Assembly: GCF_042676065.1 (NCBI RefSeq)
Contig: NZ_JBHTJO010000001.1
Coordinates: 1 to 64,000 of the forward strand
Direction: 5' to 3'
From: Methyloligella solikamskensis
GTDB lineage: Bacteria > Pseudomonadota > Alphaproteobacteria > Rhizobiales > Methyloligellaceae
Length of the DNA stretch: 64,000 nt
The translations under genes and the position numbers were made by a program. Positions 35,309 through 45,000 of the stretch are shown here, one piece after another (the first letter of the stretch is position 1; each line of letters opens with the position of its first letter). The notes beneath the pieces were generated by a model, which ran no database searches, was not told the origin of the DNA, and worked only from the letters and a program-made list of their open reading frames with translations.

Positions 35309-38196
35309 CTCAATCCGAAGCCGAGCTTGAGAGGAACCTCGTCACGCGCCTGACCGGGCTCGGATATGAGCCCGTCATCATAGGCGACAGCGCCGCGCTT
35401 CTGGCCAATCTGCGCACCCAGCTTTTCAAGCACAACGAGAAAGCGCTCGGCGGCATACCGTTCACCGATGCCGAGTTCGAGAAAGTGCTCAACCATCTCG
35501 ACAAGGGAAACGTATTTCATCGCGCCAGGACGCTGCGCGACCGCTTCGCGCTCAGCCGTGAGGATGGCACGACCGCCTATCTCCGGTTCATCAACATGGA
35601 GGAGTGGTGCCGCAACGAATATCAGGTCACGCACCAGATCCCCCAGGAGGGCAGCTACAAGAACCGCTATGACGTCACGCTTTTGATCAATGGGCTGCCG
35701 CTGGTGCAGATCGAACTCAAGCGGCGTGGCATCGAGATGAAGGAGGCGTTCAACCAGATCAACCGCTATCAGCGGCACTCGTTCTGCGCCGAGCGGGGGC
35801 TGTTCAATTACGTGCAGATCTTTGTCATCTCCAACGGCGTCAACACCAAATACTACGCCAACCAGCGCAAGCAGCATTTCAAGCAGACATTCTTCTGGGC
35901 CAAGCCCGACAATTCCCTGATTACCCACCTCGATGAATTCGCGGACGCGTTTTTGGAGAAGTGCCACGTCTCCAAGATGATCTGCCGCTATATCGTGCTG
36001 CAGGATACCGACCGCATCCTGATGGTGTTGCGGCCTTACCAGTATTACGCGGTCGAGCGTATCGTCGAGCATGTCAAGAGCAGTCGGAAGAATGGCTATA
36101 TCTGGCACACCACCGGCTCGGGCAAAACGCTGACCAGCTTCAAGGCTGCGCAGATTCTCACTGGCCTGCCCAAAATTACCAAGGTGGTCTTCGTCGTCGA
36201 CCGCGCCGATCTCGACTATCAGACGACCAAGGAGTTCAACCACTTCTCCGAGGGCAGCGTCGACGGCACCAACAACACGCACCAGTTGGTTAAACAGTTC
36301 GGCGATCCGAACCGAAGGCTGATCGTCACCACGATCCAGAAGCTCAACAATGCGGTGACCGGGGAGCGGCACGACAAGACCATGCAGGCGGTCAAGGACG
36401 AGCGCGTGGTCTTTATTTTCGACGAGTGCCACCGCTCCCAGTTTGGTGACATCCACAAGCGCATCACTGAGTATTTCTCAAAGGCGCAGATGTTCGGCTT
36501 CACCGGAACACCGATTTTTGCCGACAACGCTGCCCGCAACTTACTCGGCAAGCGCACCACCAAGGATCTGTTCGGCGAGCAGCTGCATCAATACGTCATC
36601 ACCGACGCCATTCGCGATCATAACGTCCTGAAATTCTCGGTCGAGTATTGGGGCAAGCTCAGGCGCAAAGACGGCAGCCTGATCGACGAAAAGGTCGCCG
36701 GCATCGACACGAAGGAGTTCTTCGAAAACCCGGACAGAACCGAAGGCATTGTCGATTGGGTCATCGCCAATCACGGCCGCAAGACTCACGGCCGGGATTT
36801 CACCGCCATGATGGCGGTCGGCAGTGTCGATATGGCGATCCAGTATTACGAACAGTTCCAGGCCAAACGTGAAGCCGGCGAGCACGATTTGCGTGTAGCG
36901 ACCATTTTCACCTTCGCGGCGAATGAGGAAGACAAAGACGCTGACGGTTTGATCGGCGACCCCGATTTCAACATCACGAACACCGCGCCGGAGAATCGCC
37001 ACAGCCGGGAAAAACTCGATCAGTTCCTTGCCGACTACAACGCGCTCTATGGCACCAATTTCAGCACCAAATCGAATGACGGTTTCTACAACTACTACAA
37101 GGATATCGCGAAACGCATCAAAGAGCGCGACAAGGAAGGCTTTCAGGACAAGGAGCGCGTCGACGTCCTGCTTGTCGTCAACATGTATCTGACTGGCTTT
37201 GACGCCAAGAAGGTCAATACGCTCTATGTCGACAAGAACCTGCGCTACCATGGGTTGATTCAGGCCTATTCGCGCACCAACCGCATTCTGAACGATGTGA
37301 AGAGCCAGGGAAATATCGTCAGTTTCCGCAATCTGAAGGCGAACACGGACGAGGCGATTGCGCTGTTCTCCGACAAGAACGCCAGCGAAGAAATCCTGAT
37401 CGAGCCCTACGAAACCTACGTCGAGCAATTCAACGAGGGAGTAAAGGAGCTCCTGCAGATCTCGCCGGCGCCCAAAGCGGTTGATCTTCTCGAGGACGAG
37501 AACGAGCAGCTGGCCTTCATCAAGGCGTTTCGGAAGCTGATCCGGCTCCTCAACGTTTTGACCAGCTTCTCGCAATTCAGCTGGGCCGATCTGTTCATGG
37601 ACGAACAGACCTTCAAAGACTTCAGGAGCAAATACCTCGACCTTTACGACCAGACGCGCGGCCAGCAGGGCGAAGAGGACAGGGCATCAATCCTCGACGA
37701 GGTTGACTTCGAGCTTGAGCTGATCCGCCGCGACGAGATCAACGTCGCGTACATTTTGTCGCTTCTGGCAAGGCTGAAGGAAGCCGAGACCTCAAGCGAT
37801 GAAAATGAGCGCGCGTCGGTCGATCAACGACGCAAAGCGATCCTCGATCTTCTGGGATCGGAGCCGCAACTTCGCAGCAAACGTGAACTGATCGAGCGCT
37901 TCATAAACGAGAACCTAGCGCACATAGCGACTCCTCAAGATGTTGAAAGCGAATTCGACAGCTTCTGGATGGCCGAGCGTGAAAAGAGTCTGGCCGCCTT
38001 ATGTGAAGACGAAGGATTGGAGCAGGACAAGGTCGCGGAGATTATCTCCGACTATCACTTCACCCAGCGCATGCCGCTCAGGGAGCGCATTGTTGCGGCG
38101 CTTTTGGAGAAACCGAAAATCCTGGAGCGCAAAACACTCATTGAGCGGGTCACGCAAAAGCTGATGGATTTGATCGGGACTTTTGATGACGTCTGA
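35305..38196 (+). CDS. hsdR: type I restriction endonuclease subunit HsdR
   Basis: A 963-residue motor/nuclease subunit starting at a GTG that overlaps the HEPN-like gene. The N-terminal PD-(D/E)xK nuclease site is YDVTLLINGLPLVQIELKRRG (about 121-141). The SF2 helicase shows TTGSGKT (Walker A, about 269), FIFDECHRSQFGD (Walker B, about 372), FGFTGTPIF (III) and GLIQAYSRTNRIL (VI). The C-terminal helical part binds HsdM. It translocates and cuts unmodified DNA. The frame is intact over its full length. Confidence 0.95.
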   Translation: MTQSEAELERNLVTRLTGLGYEPVIIGDSAALLANLRTQLFKHNEKALGGIPFTDAEFEKVLNHLDKGNVFHRARTLRDRFALSREDGTTAYLRFINMEEWCRNEYQVTHQIPQEGSYKNRYDVTLLINGLPLVQIELKRRGIEMKEAFNQINRYQRHSFCAERGLFNYVQIFVISNGVNTKYYANQRKQHFKQTFFWAKPDNSLITHLDEFADAFLEKCHVSKMICRYIVLQDTDRILMVLRPYQYYAVERIVEHVKSSRKNGYIWHTTGSGKTLTSFKAAQILTGLPKITKVVFVVDRADLDYQTTKEFNHFSEGSVDGTNNTHQLVKQFGDPNRRLIVTTIQKLNNAVTGERHDKTMQAVKDERVVFIFDECHRSQFGDIHKRITEYFSKAQMFGFTGTPIFADNAARNLLGKRTTKDLFGEQLHQYVITDAIRDHNVLKFSVEYWGKLRRKDGSLIDEKVAGIDTKEFFENPDRTEGIVDWVIANHGRKTHGRDFTAMMAVGSVDMAIQYYEQFQAKREAGEHDLRVATIFTFAANEEDKDADGLIGDPDFNITNTAPENRHSREKLDQFLADYNALYGTNFSTKSNDGFYNYYKDIAKRIKERDKEGFQDKERVDVLLVVNMYLTGFDAKKVNTLYVDKNLRYHGLIQAYSRTNRILNDVKSQGNIVSFRNLKANTDEAIALFSDKNASEEILIEPYETYVEQFNEGVKELLQISPAPKAVDLLEDENEQLAFIKAFRKLIRLLNVLTSFSQFSWADLFMDEQTFKDFRSKYLDLYDQTRGQQGEEDRASILDEVDFELELIRRDEINVAYILSLLARLKEAETSSDENERASVDQRRKAILDLLGSEPQLRSKRELIERFINENLAHIATPQDVESEFDSFWMAEREKSLAALCEDEGLEQDKVAEIISDYHFTQRMPLRERIVAALLEKPKILERKTLIERVTQKLMDLIGTFDDV

Positions 38197-38704
38197 TTCT
38201 AAGTCCGGCAGTTCCGAGACTGTTGCGTGGTTGCAGTCAACCCTCCCCGACTTTGCCAAACTCACAGGGGATGATATCGAGGCAGCGACTGATTTTTTGC
38301 TGTTGTGGAGTGTATTCGAGCTGCAAGCGCTGGACGGCAACGCGAGCGTAAACACGATTTCTGAGTTCGCAAGGCGTGTTTCTGACGGTGGCAAAGTGGA
38401 CGCGAACGTCATCCAGAAAGCCGCCCACTATTTTCGCCAAAGGTATTTTGAGGACGGGGATTTCACCAACGCGTTCCACGAGCTTTACGCTCGAGACGAC
38501 AAGGGAAAGTCAATGGTTGAGCAGTTCCTGTCAGCAGCTCAATTCTCGCCGGACGACTCACTCCAAGCAAACCTGCTGATCACCTATCGTCTCAAGAACA
38601 ATTTCGTACATGGCTCGAAAATGGCCTATGGCCTGGCGGGTCAGTTCGAGAATTTTCGCCATGCAAACGCCGTCATCAAAGCGGCATTGAACGCCATCTA
38701 CTGA
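38186..38704 (+). CDS. second HEPN-like protein at the end of the hsd operon
   Basis: A 172-residue protein from the ATG at 38186, overlapping the end of hsdR by 11 bases. It is mostly helical. Near the C-terminus LITYRLKNNFVHGSKMAYG contains R135-x6-H142, the spacing of HEPN RNase motifs, with the NN-x-VHG context of minimal HEPN domains. It shows no close similarity to the HEPN-like protein upstream of hsdR apart from this motif. It is the last island gene before the right attachment site. Its function is unknown; toxin or RNA-binding partner are the main options. Confidence 0.65.
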   Translation: MTSDSKSGSSETVAWLQSTLPDFAKLTGDDIEAATDFLLLWSVFELQALDGNASVNTISEFARRVSDGGKVDANVIQKAAHYFRQRYFEDGDFTNAFHELYARDDKGKSMVEQFLSAAQFSPDDSLQANLLITYRLKNNFVHGSKMAYGLAGQFENFRHANAVIKAALNAIY

Positions 38705-38723
38705 CGGCCAACTTAGTGTGGCA

Positions 38724-38744
38724 GTGGTTACTATGTGGTTCCTT
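38724..38744. repeat. right-end copy of the 21-bp arm-type repeat
   Basis: This stretch matches 22815-22835 at 20 of 21 bases in the same orientation (GTGGTTACTATG, then GGTTCCTT). It lies 45 bases inside the right attachment site. It is probably an integrase arm site or a binding site for the excision factor. Confidence 0.6.
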
Positions 38745-38789
38745 TTGTGGAAACCAAGAACGGCACATCCATGCTAAGTCATTGAAAAG

Positions 38790-38868
<79 letters not shown>

Positions 38869-39060
38869 TTGATCGCGTGGACGCGACAGTACTGGAGCCC
38901 CGGCCTCGGGGCAATCGCAGCGCGTCAGAGGTGTAGGCGTTGCGGCGCGATTTGCCAAGGGGCCAGGTGGAACAGGCAAGAAGCAAAGTGGCTCTTGTTA
39001 TTCACCGCACATTATGAAAATCGCCGCTCTTGGAGAGAGTCTCTTGGAGCCTCCTGCGGA

Positions 39061-39084
39061 GCCGCCGGCCTGCAGGCCGGCGGC
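39061..39084. terminator. 24-bp perfect palindrome downstream of the TonB receptor gene
   Basis: GCCGCCGGCCTG and its exact complement CAGGCCGGCGGC form a perfect 24-base palindrome 26 bases after the receptor stop. It lies between convergent units and is probably a bidirectional terminator; only TTT follows on the plus strand. Confidence 0.6.
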
Positions 39085-39110
39085 TTTAGGCGTATCCGTG
39101 GCTCTGTGGC

Positions 39111-41498
39111 CTAGAAATGCCCGTTGAGGGTCACCCCGACGATGCGCTCCTCGCCGACGAAGGCGTAGGCCGGCGCCAGGGGAGGCGCGTTCGTGCGATC
39201 GACCTGGGTCAGATACTGTTCGTCGAACAGGTTCTTGGCGAAGGCGGTCAGAGTAAATCGCTCCCACTCCCAGCCGACACGCGCGTCGACCACGACGTAG
39301 CTGTCGACCTCGCGCAAGGGGCTGTTGGAGAGGTCGCCGGTGCTGAAATAGCCGCCCGTGTAGCGCAGATTGCCGCCAGCGAACCAACCCATCTCGGACC
39401 GATACATACCGCCGGCGGAGAAAGTGACGGGCGGTGCGTCGGGGAACTGGTTGCCCGCGAAATCGCCCTGGCTGGTGGTCATCTCTTCGAATTCGGTCTC
39501 AAGCAGGCCGAGTGCTGCGAAGAGCTGCAACGGCTCGACAGGACGCCAGCGCGCCTCGAGCTCCGCGCCATAGGCCTGGGACTTACCAGCATTGAGGATC
39601 TCGGCCACACCGTAATACTGGTTCAGCACCGTCACCTGCTGGTCGGTGTAGTCGTAGAAGAAGACGTTCGAATTGAAATCGAGCGTATTATCCAGCCAGG
39701 TCGAGCGGTAGCTGAATTCGTAATCGTCGAGATATTCCGGGTCCACGGTGACGTAGCGGTTGTCCGGTGTCAGCTGCTCGAAACCGGTCCGGTAGCCCTT
39801 GCTGTAGCTGACGCCGATGGTCTGGTTGTCCGTCAGGTCGTAGGTGATGCCGAGCTTGGGCAGGAACTCGTTGAAGCTCGCTTCGGAGTCCTCGGCAGCG
39901 GAATCGTACGGATTGACCGTCGGGTCGAAGAAGCTGGCGAACAGGTTGTCGAGATTGAGCGCTGTGCCGGCACCATGGGTCGTGACCTCGTCATGCAGAA
40001 GCCGGCCGCCGCCGATGAAGGACCAGCGATTCAGCCGATAGCGAAGATCGGCATAGGCGGCGAGGCTGTTGGTCTCCGCACTGAGGGTGGCGTCCCGGTA
40101 GGGCGCCGTATCGATCGGTAGACCCTCGCCGAAAAAGTACGGCAGATAGATGGTCTGATCGTTATAGGAGGCGCGCTCGAAATAGCCGTAGAACAGACCG
40201 GCCACGCCTGAGAGGCCGTTGCCCTCATTGGCCAGCTCCAGCCGCAGATCCTGGGTGAAGTCCTTGCCGGTGGTGGAGTCGCCATTGCGGCTGAACGCGG
40301 CTCCGGCGGCCGTCTTGATCAAGGTCTCGGTATCGGCAAATGCCGACACGCTGCGCAGTGTCAGGTCCGGATTGATCTCATAGGCGATGTCGGCGACGTA
40401 GTTGTCGGAGGTGGCATCGCGGAAATCGGTGAAGGCTGCGGAGCGCACGAACTGGCGCTCGAAGAAATCGGACTCCGGGGCGATCGGATCGTCGGACAAC
40501 GCCGAAACGATCGAGGAGCCCGGCTTGTCGACGGTATGGGAGATCGTGAACAAGGCGCTGAGAGCCGGCATGGTGTCCGGTTCGATCAGCAGCTTGCCGC
40601 GCAAGTTCCAATACTCGTCTTCGCCCATCTCCGCGTTTGCGGGAATCGCATAGTCGATATCCCTCTCGTGATTGTAGCTGTAGCCGGAGATGCGGAAGGC
40701 CGACTGTCCGGCCGCGATGGGCGAGTTCAGCACAAAGCCGCCAGTGGTCAGCTCGCTGGTGCCGGCCGTTCCCTCGACGATAATCTCGCGCTTGTAGGTC
40801 GGGTCGTTGGTCTTGATGACCACAGCGCCGCCGAGTGAGTTGCGCCCCTGAAGGGTCGATTGGGGCCCGCGCAGCACTTCCACCTGATCGATGTCCCAGA
40901 GGCCGCGGGCGCCCCGGCGCACGGCATCCGGATTCTGGGTGGCGCCGTCGATGGTGACGGAGATCAGCGGCACGCCGGAGATGTGCTGCAAGCCGGTCAA
41001 GCCTTCGGAGTTCAGACCTCGGATGGCGAAGCCGGTGCTGTCGTCGGAGGTGACGACATTCGGCTGCTGAGACAACACTTCCTTCAGATCGAAGAGCTGA
41101 CGGTCGGTGATCTCCTGGCCGGTGACGATGCTGACGCTGGTGGTCGTGTCGTAGATCGTGCGAAGCACCTTCTCGCCTTCGACCACGACCCCCGGCAGCG
41201 GCGTCGTTCCTTGGCTCTCGCCGGAGCCGGCCGGCGCCGGCGTGGCAACCGGCGCGGCTCGCATGGCCTGCTTCTTTTCGTTGCGCTTCGCGGGTGCGGC
41301 CTCGACGACCACCTCAGGCAGCACGTAGGCGCCGGAATCAGCCGAATCGTCCTGCGTGGACGCATCCGGGCTCTCAGGCAGGGAGGTGGACGGCTCCGAT
41401 GAGCCTCTCTCCTCCGTCGCCTCTTGTGCAGTTGCAGTTAGTGAACTTCCCCCAAAACTCGCCAGAATCACGGCGATGGCCGTTACGCCAGAACGCAT
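39111..41498 (-). CDS. TonB-dependent outer membrane receptor
   Basis: A 795-residue protein from the ATG at 41498 (GGGGGAAG upstream). A signal peptide (MRSGVTAIAVILASFGGSSLTATAQ) is followed by a Pro/Ala-rich, low-complexity stretch to about residue 100. The plug domain is clear (ITDRQLFDLKEVLSQQPNVV, DQVEVLRGPQSTLQGRNSLGG). The 22-strand barrel ends in VGVTLNGHF with the terminal Phe required for outer-membrane assembly. Receptors of this kind import ferric siderophores, cobalamin or other large ligands with TonB energy. No ligand-specific or regulatory neighbour is present, so the substrate is unknown. Confidence 0.88.
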   Translation of the reverse strand: MRSGVTAIAVILASFGGSSLTATAQEATEERGSSEPSTSLPESPDASTQDDSADSGAYVLPEVVVEAAPAKRNEKKQAMRAAPVATPAPAGSGESQGTTPLPGVVVEGEKVLRTIYDTTTSVSIVTGQEITDRQLFDLKEVLSQQPNVVTSDDSTGFAIRGLNSEGLTGLQHISGVPLISVTIDGATQNPDAVRRGARGLWDIDQVEVLRGPQSTLQGRNSLGGAVVIKTNDPTYKREIIVEGTAGTSELTTGGFVLNSPIAAGQSAFRISGYSYNHERDIDYAIPANAEMGEDEYWNLRGKLLIEPDTMPALSALFTISHTVDKPGSSIVSALSDDPIAPESDFFERQFVRSAAFTDFRDATSDNYVADIAYEINPDLTLRSVSAFADTETLIKTAAGAAFSRNGDSTTGKDFTQDLRLELANEGNGLSGVAGLFYGYFERASYNDQTIYLPYFFGEGLPIDTAPYRDATLSAETNSLAAYADLRYRLNRWSFIGGGRLLHDEVTTHGAGTALNLDNLFASFFDPTVNPYDSAAEDSEASFNEFLPKLGITYDLTDNQTIGVSYSKGYRTGFEQLTPDNRYVTVDPEYLDDYEFSYRSTWLDNTLDFNSNVFFYDYTDQQVTVLNQYYGVAEILNAGKSQAYGAELEARWRPVEPLQLFAALGLLETEFEEMTTSQGDFAGNQFPDAPPVTFSAGGMYRSEMGWFAGGNLRYTGGYFSTGDLSNSPLREVDSYVVVDARVGWEWERFTLTAFAKNLFDEQYLTQVDRTNAPPLAPAYAFVGEERIVGVTLNGHF

Positions 41499-41992
41499 AA
41501 TCTTCCCCCAAAACTCAAAAATCGGGCTGAAAACGCCCGGCACGTTCGAGGATCAGATTTGATTGAGGTCCTGGAATTCGTTCTTCGCCGCCGACCGCAG
41601 TCGAGCGGAAAGATCCTGTAAGCCCCTAGCCCGTCCCCATTGATCCGTTTAGTTTTTATTAACTCTGACTACAAGAGTCATATTTTGCACTTCGGGGCAG
41701 ACTTTTGCCCTCCCAATGGGCCGCAGCCGTGGCGAGCAGGTCTTTGCCGCGAGGCTGATGGGCGATGGAAACTCGGCTTCATATTGAAACAGTGGGCTGT
41801 CTAGACTGTCCCGCTATGGGGCAAGCCCGGGTGGCACGAGGGAAGACGCCCGGGGTGGCCCGGCAGAAGACTCCCCAGATTCCTGCAATTTTTTATGGTT
41901 AGCGAAAGGTTAGCCCCGCTCTTGCAAGGTCTTAAGGCATCCAATCTTTTCACGGCCATCCTCTGGGGGAGCCGTGGTAGAGGCCGGAGATC
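41499..41992. promoter_or_regulatory. divergent intergenic region, TonB receptor / acyltransferase
   Basis: About 490 bases without a gene. An AT-rich block around 41650-41700 contains TGACT-ACAAG-AGTCA, an inverted repeat with 5-base arms, beside TTTTTATTAACTC. It is a candidate promoter/operator, possibly metal-responsive; no known box can be assigned with confidence. Confidence 0.3.
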
Positions 41993-43051
41993 ATGGAAGC
42001 CAATAAGCAAAGAGTCGGCTGGGTCGATTACGCCAAGGGGTTCTGCATCGTCATGGTCGTGATGATGCATTCCACCCTCGGCGTTGAGGCTGCGGTGGGC
42101 GAGACCAGCTGGATGGGGGCGCTGGTCGCGTTTGCGAAGCCCTTCCGCATGCCCGATTTCTTCCTGATCTCCGGTCTCTTCCTCGCGCGGGTCATCGACC
42201 GGGACTGGAAGACCTATCTCGACAAGAAGGTCGTCCATTTCGCTTACTTCTACGCCCTGTGGGTGACCATCCAGTTCGCCTTCAAGGCGCCGGGCTTTGC
42301 TGCAGAGCTCGGCTGGACGGGCGTGATCGAGGAATACCTCCTCTCCTTCATCCAGCCCTTCGGCACGCTCTGGTTCATCTATCTGCTGCCCGTCTTCTTC
42401 TTGGTAACGAAGCTGACACGCCGGGTGCCCGTGCCGCTCATGTTCGCCGGCGCCTGCGCCTTGCAGATCGCGCAGCCGGAGACCGGCTGGATCGTTCTCG
42501 ACGAGTTCTCCACCCGCTTCGTCTATTTCTATACGGGCTATGCGTTCGCGCCCTTCGTCTTCCGCTTCGCCGACCGGGTGATGGCGCAGCAGCGTGGCGC
42601 GATCGCCTTCCTTGGCGCCTGGGCGGTGTTCGAAGCCGTGATGGTGTTCGGCGGCTACTCCCATGTGCCGGGGATCGGGTTGGGCCTCGGCTTCCTGGGC
42701 GCCATGGCGGTGGTGGCCTTTTCGGCGCTCCTTTCCACCTGGAACTGGGCGCGGCCGATTCGCTTCGCCGGCGAGAACTCCATCGTGGTCTATCTCGCCT
42801 TCTTCCTGCCCATGGCGGTGACGCGCACGGTGCTGCTGCACCTCACGCCCGATATCAATGTCGGGCTGGCGGCCCTGACCGTCACGGCGGTGGGCGCGGT
42901 CACGCCGCTCATCTTCTATGTGCTGGTGCGCCGGACACCGCTGATGTTCCTGTTCCGCCGCCCAGCCTGGGCACATCTGGAAGCGCCACAGCGGGTCCGT
43001 ACGGCGGCGCTCTCGGGCGCCGGGCAAGCGGAGCCTGCCGCGCGCTATTAG
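41993..43051 (+). CDS. acyltransferase family 3 membrane protein
   Basis: A 352-residue integral membrane protein with about ten hydrophobic segments. The start VGWVDYAKGFCIVMVVMMHS (residues 8-27) has the DxxKG and MH pattern of OafA/NodX-type acyltransferases, and FFLISGLFLARVI near 57 is the usual second motif. The family transfers acetyl or succinyl groups to extracytoplasmic sugars or lipids, or acts in opgC-type glucan modification. It appears monocistronic; a strong hairpin follows about 60 bases downstream. Confidence 0.83.
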   Translation: MEANKQRVGWVDYAKGFCIVMVVMMHSTLGVEAAVGETSWMGALVAFAKPFRMPDFFLISGLFLARVIDRDWKTYLDKKVVHFAYFYALWVTIQFAFKAPGFAAELGWTGVIEEYLLSFIQPFGTLWFIYLLPVFFLVTKLTRRVPVPLMFAGACALQIAQPETGWIVLDEFSTRFVYFYTGYAFAPFVFRFADRVMAQQRGAIAFLGAWAVFEAVMVFGGYSHVPGIGLGLGFLGAMAVVAFSALLSTWNWARPIRFAGENSIVVYLAFFLPMAVTRTVLLHLTPDINVGLAALTVTAVGAVTPLIFYVLVRRTPLMFLFRRPAWAHLEAPQRVRTAALSGAGQAEPAARY

Positions 43052-43113
43052 ACGAGCGCCTTGAACATTTTCGTGGGGCCTACCGGTCGCTATTTGCGGG
43101 GGCTTACCAGCCC

Positions 43114-43150
43114 TGAGGGCCCAGCCAGAGGGACGGCTGGGCCCTCATTC
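43114..43150 (+). terminator. hairpin terminator after the acyltransferase gene
   Basis: TGAGGGCCCAGCC (43114-43126) and GGCTGGGCCCTCA (43135-43147) form a perfect 13-base stem with an 8-base loop, followed by TTCGTTTTC. It lies between the acyltransferase and NDH-2 genes. Confidence 0.75.
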
Positions 43151-43240
43151 GTTTTCAACCGAAGCGTCAATGTTGCAGCGCAGCACGACTTGACGTGGCC
43201 TGCCATAGGGGTACCTATCTGGGCAGGGTTGAGAGAAGCG

Positions 43241-44974
43241 ATGCCCCCGGCAGGTGCGGGGCGAATGGGAAAGACTTTGGCGCAGAAAAACGCAAGCGAG
43301 AAAAGCCAGGACAAGAAGAAGGTCCTGGTGCTGGGCGGTGGCTTTGGCGGCGTGTTCGCAGCGAAGTCATTGGCCAAACGCGGCCGCGACACGGTCGATG
43401 TCGAGCTGGTCAACTCCAACAACTACTTCGTGTTTCAACCGCTGCTGCCGGAGGTGGCCGCGGGCGGCATCCACTCCTCCGACGCGGTCGTACCGCTGCG
43501 CCAGCTCCTGACCGGGGTGCAGGTGCGACAGGCCGAGGTGGCCGGCATCGATTTCGAGAAGAAGTCTGTCATCGTGGTGCAGGGCTCCAGCCGAATCCCG
43601 GTGGAGCTGACCTATGACGAGCTCATCATCTCGCTGGGCACCACCGTCGATCTGAGCCGCTTCCCGGGCCTGCCTGAGCATGCGCTCACCATGAAGCAGG
43701 TCTCCGACGCCCATAAGCTCCGGAACCATGTGCTTTCCTGCCTGGAGATGGCCGACGTCGCCACGAGCCCCGCTCAGAAGCGTCAGCTTCTCACCTTCGT
43801 CGTGGTGGGTGCGGGCTTTTCCGGCGTGGAGACCGTGGGCGAGGTGAACGCGCTGATCCATCAGGCGATCCGCTACTACCCCAACGTCACCAAGGACGAT
43901 ATCCGCGTGCTGCTCGTGGAGTATGCGGACCGAATCCTCCCGACCTTTGCCGAGGACCTTGCGAATTACGCGGCGCGGCGCCTGAAGCTCGAAGGCATTG
44001 AGGTGATCACCGGCGTCGGCACCAAGTCGGCGACCTCCACCGCGGTGGAGCTGACCAACGGCGCCCTGATCCCCACCGGCACCATCGTGGCAACCATCGG
44101 CAACGGGCCGCGCCAGCTCGTCCAGGCGCTTGGTCTCGATATGAAGTGGGGCCGCATCAAGGTGGACGACAACATGCGCGTTCTCGGCCACGACCATGTC
44201 TGGGCGCTGGGCGACGTCGCCCTGATTCCGCTGGAGGACGACCCGGGCGACGACCCGCAAGCCTATGCGCCGCAAACGGCCCAGTTCGCCGTGCGCGAAG
44301 GCCATCAGCTCGCCCTGAACCTGCTTGCCGCGGTGAAGGGCGAGGAGAAGAAGATGAAGCCCTTCGCCTACAAATCGAAGGGCTCGCTGGCCTCGCTGGG
44401 CACCACCAAGGCGGTCGCCGATGTCTACGGCTTCAAGCTCACCGGCTTCTTCGCCTGGCTCTTGTGGCGCGGCTTCTACCTCTCCTTCATCCCAGGCTTC
44501 CAGGCCAAGGCACGCCTGCTGTTCACCTGGATCCTGAATGCATTCATGCCGCCGAACCTGGTGCTCATTCAGGGCAACCCGCCGTCGACGCGCTACATTC
44601 ACTACCGGAAGGGCGACATCGTCTTCGAGCCCGGCATGATCCTGGACGGCTTCTATCTCGTGCTGTCGGGCAAGCTGAAGCTCGAGATCGACAATCCGAA
44701 CACGGACGAGCATCTGGTGCGGGAGCTGAAGCCGGGCGACCATATCGGCGAACGCATGATGGTCCGGCCTCTCCTGCGGACGGGCCTGGTCGAGGCGCTG
44801 GAGGACACCGAGGTGCTCTTCATGGTGAAGAAGGATTTCCTCCGCTTCGCCCACGACTTCCCGGTGCTGCGGAAATATTTCGAGAAATACATCGAGAAGA
44901 GCTTCGGCGGCGAGGGCAAGAGCTTCGCGCCCCAGGGCTCCGAGCAGCAGCCCGAGATGGAAAAGTCGAACTAG
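43241..44974 (+). CDS. type II NADH dehydrogenase fused to a cyclic-nucleotide-binding domain
   Basis: About 577 residues; a start at 43265 is equally possible. The first 430 residues are an NDH-2: VLVLGGGFGGVFAAKSL (FAD, near 30), FVVVGAGFSGVETVGE (NADH, near 190) and WALGDVALIP (FAD, near 325), then an amphipathic membrane anchor (LTGFFAWLLWRGFYLSFIPG). The last 125 residues form a cNMP-binding fold (HYRKGDIVFEPGMILDGFYLVLSG and LKPGDHIGERMM, about 450-520). NDH-2 passes electrons from NADH to quinone without pumping protons. The fusion suggests that activity responds to a nucleotide or another signal, since the usual phosphate-binding Arg context is only partly kept. Confidence 0.87.
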   Translation: MPPAGAGRMGKTLAQKNASEKSQDKKKVLVLGGGFGGVFAAKSLAKRGRDTVDVELVNSNNYFVFQPLLPEVAAGGIHSSDAVVPLRQLLTGVQVRQAEVAGIDFEKKSVIVVQGSSRIPVELTYDELIISLGTTVDLSRFPGLPEHALTMKQVSDAHKLRNHVLSCLEMADVATSPAQKRQLLTFVVVGAGFSGVETVGEVNALIHQAIRYYPNVTKDDIRVLLVEYADRILPTFAEDLANYAARRLKLEGIEVITGVGTKSATSTAVELTNGALIPTGTIVATIGNGPRQLVQALGLDMKWGRIKVDDNMRVLGHDHVWALGDVALIPLEDDPGDDPQAYAPQTAQFAVREGHQLALNLLAAVKGEEKKMKPFAYKSKGSLASLGTTKAVADVYGFKLTGFFAWLLWRGFYLSFIPGFQAKARLLFTWILNAFMPPNLVLIQGNPPSTRYIHYRKGDIVFEPGMILDGFYLVLSGKLKLEIDNPNTDEHLVRELKPGDHIGERMMVRPLLRTGLVEALEDTEVLFMVKKDFLRFAHDFPVLRKYFEKYIEKSFGGEGKSFAPQGSEQQPEMEKSN

Positions 44975-45000
44975 CGGGCTCCGCGCTCCTTGCTCATGCT

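Noticed and set aside
43367..44854. 495-codon minus-strand frame opposite NDH-2, with similar long frames at 46114-47409 (polA), 58210-59883 (ahcY) and 35257-36456 (hsdR)
   Set aside because: All are mirror frames of strongly conserved genes, rich in Arg, His, Ala and Gly.
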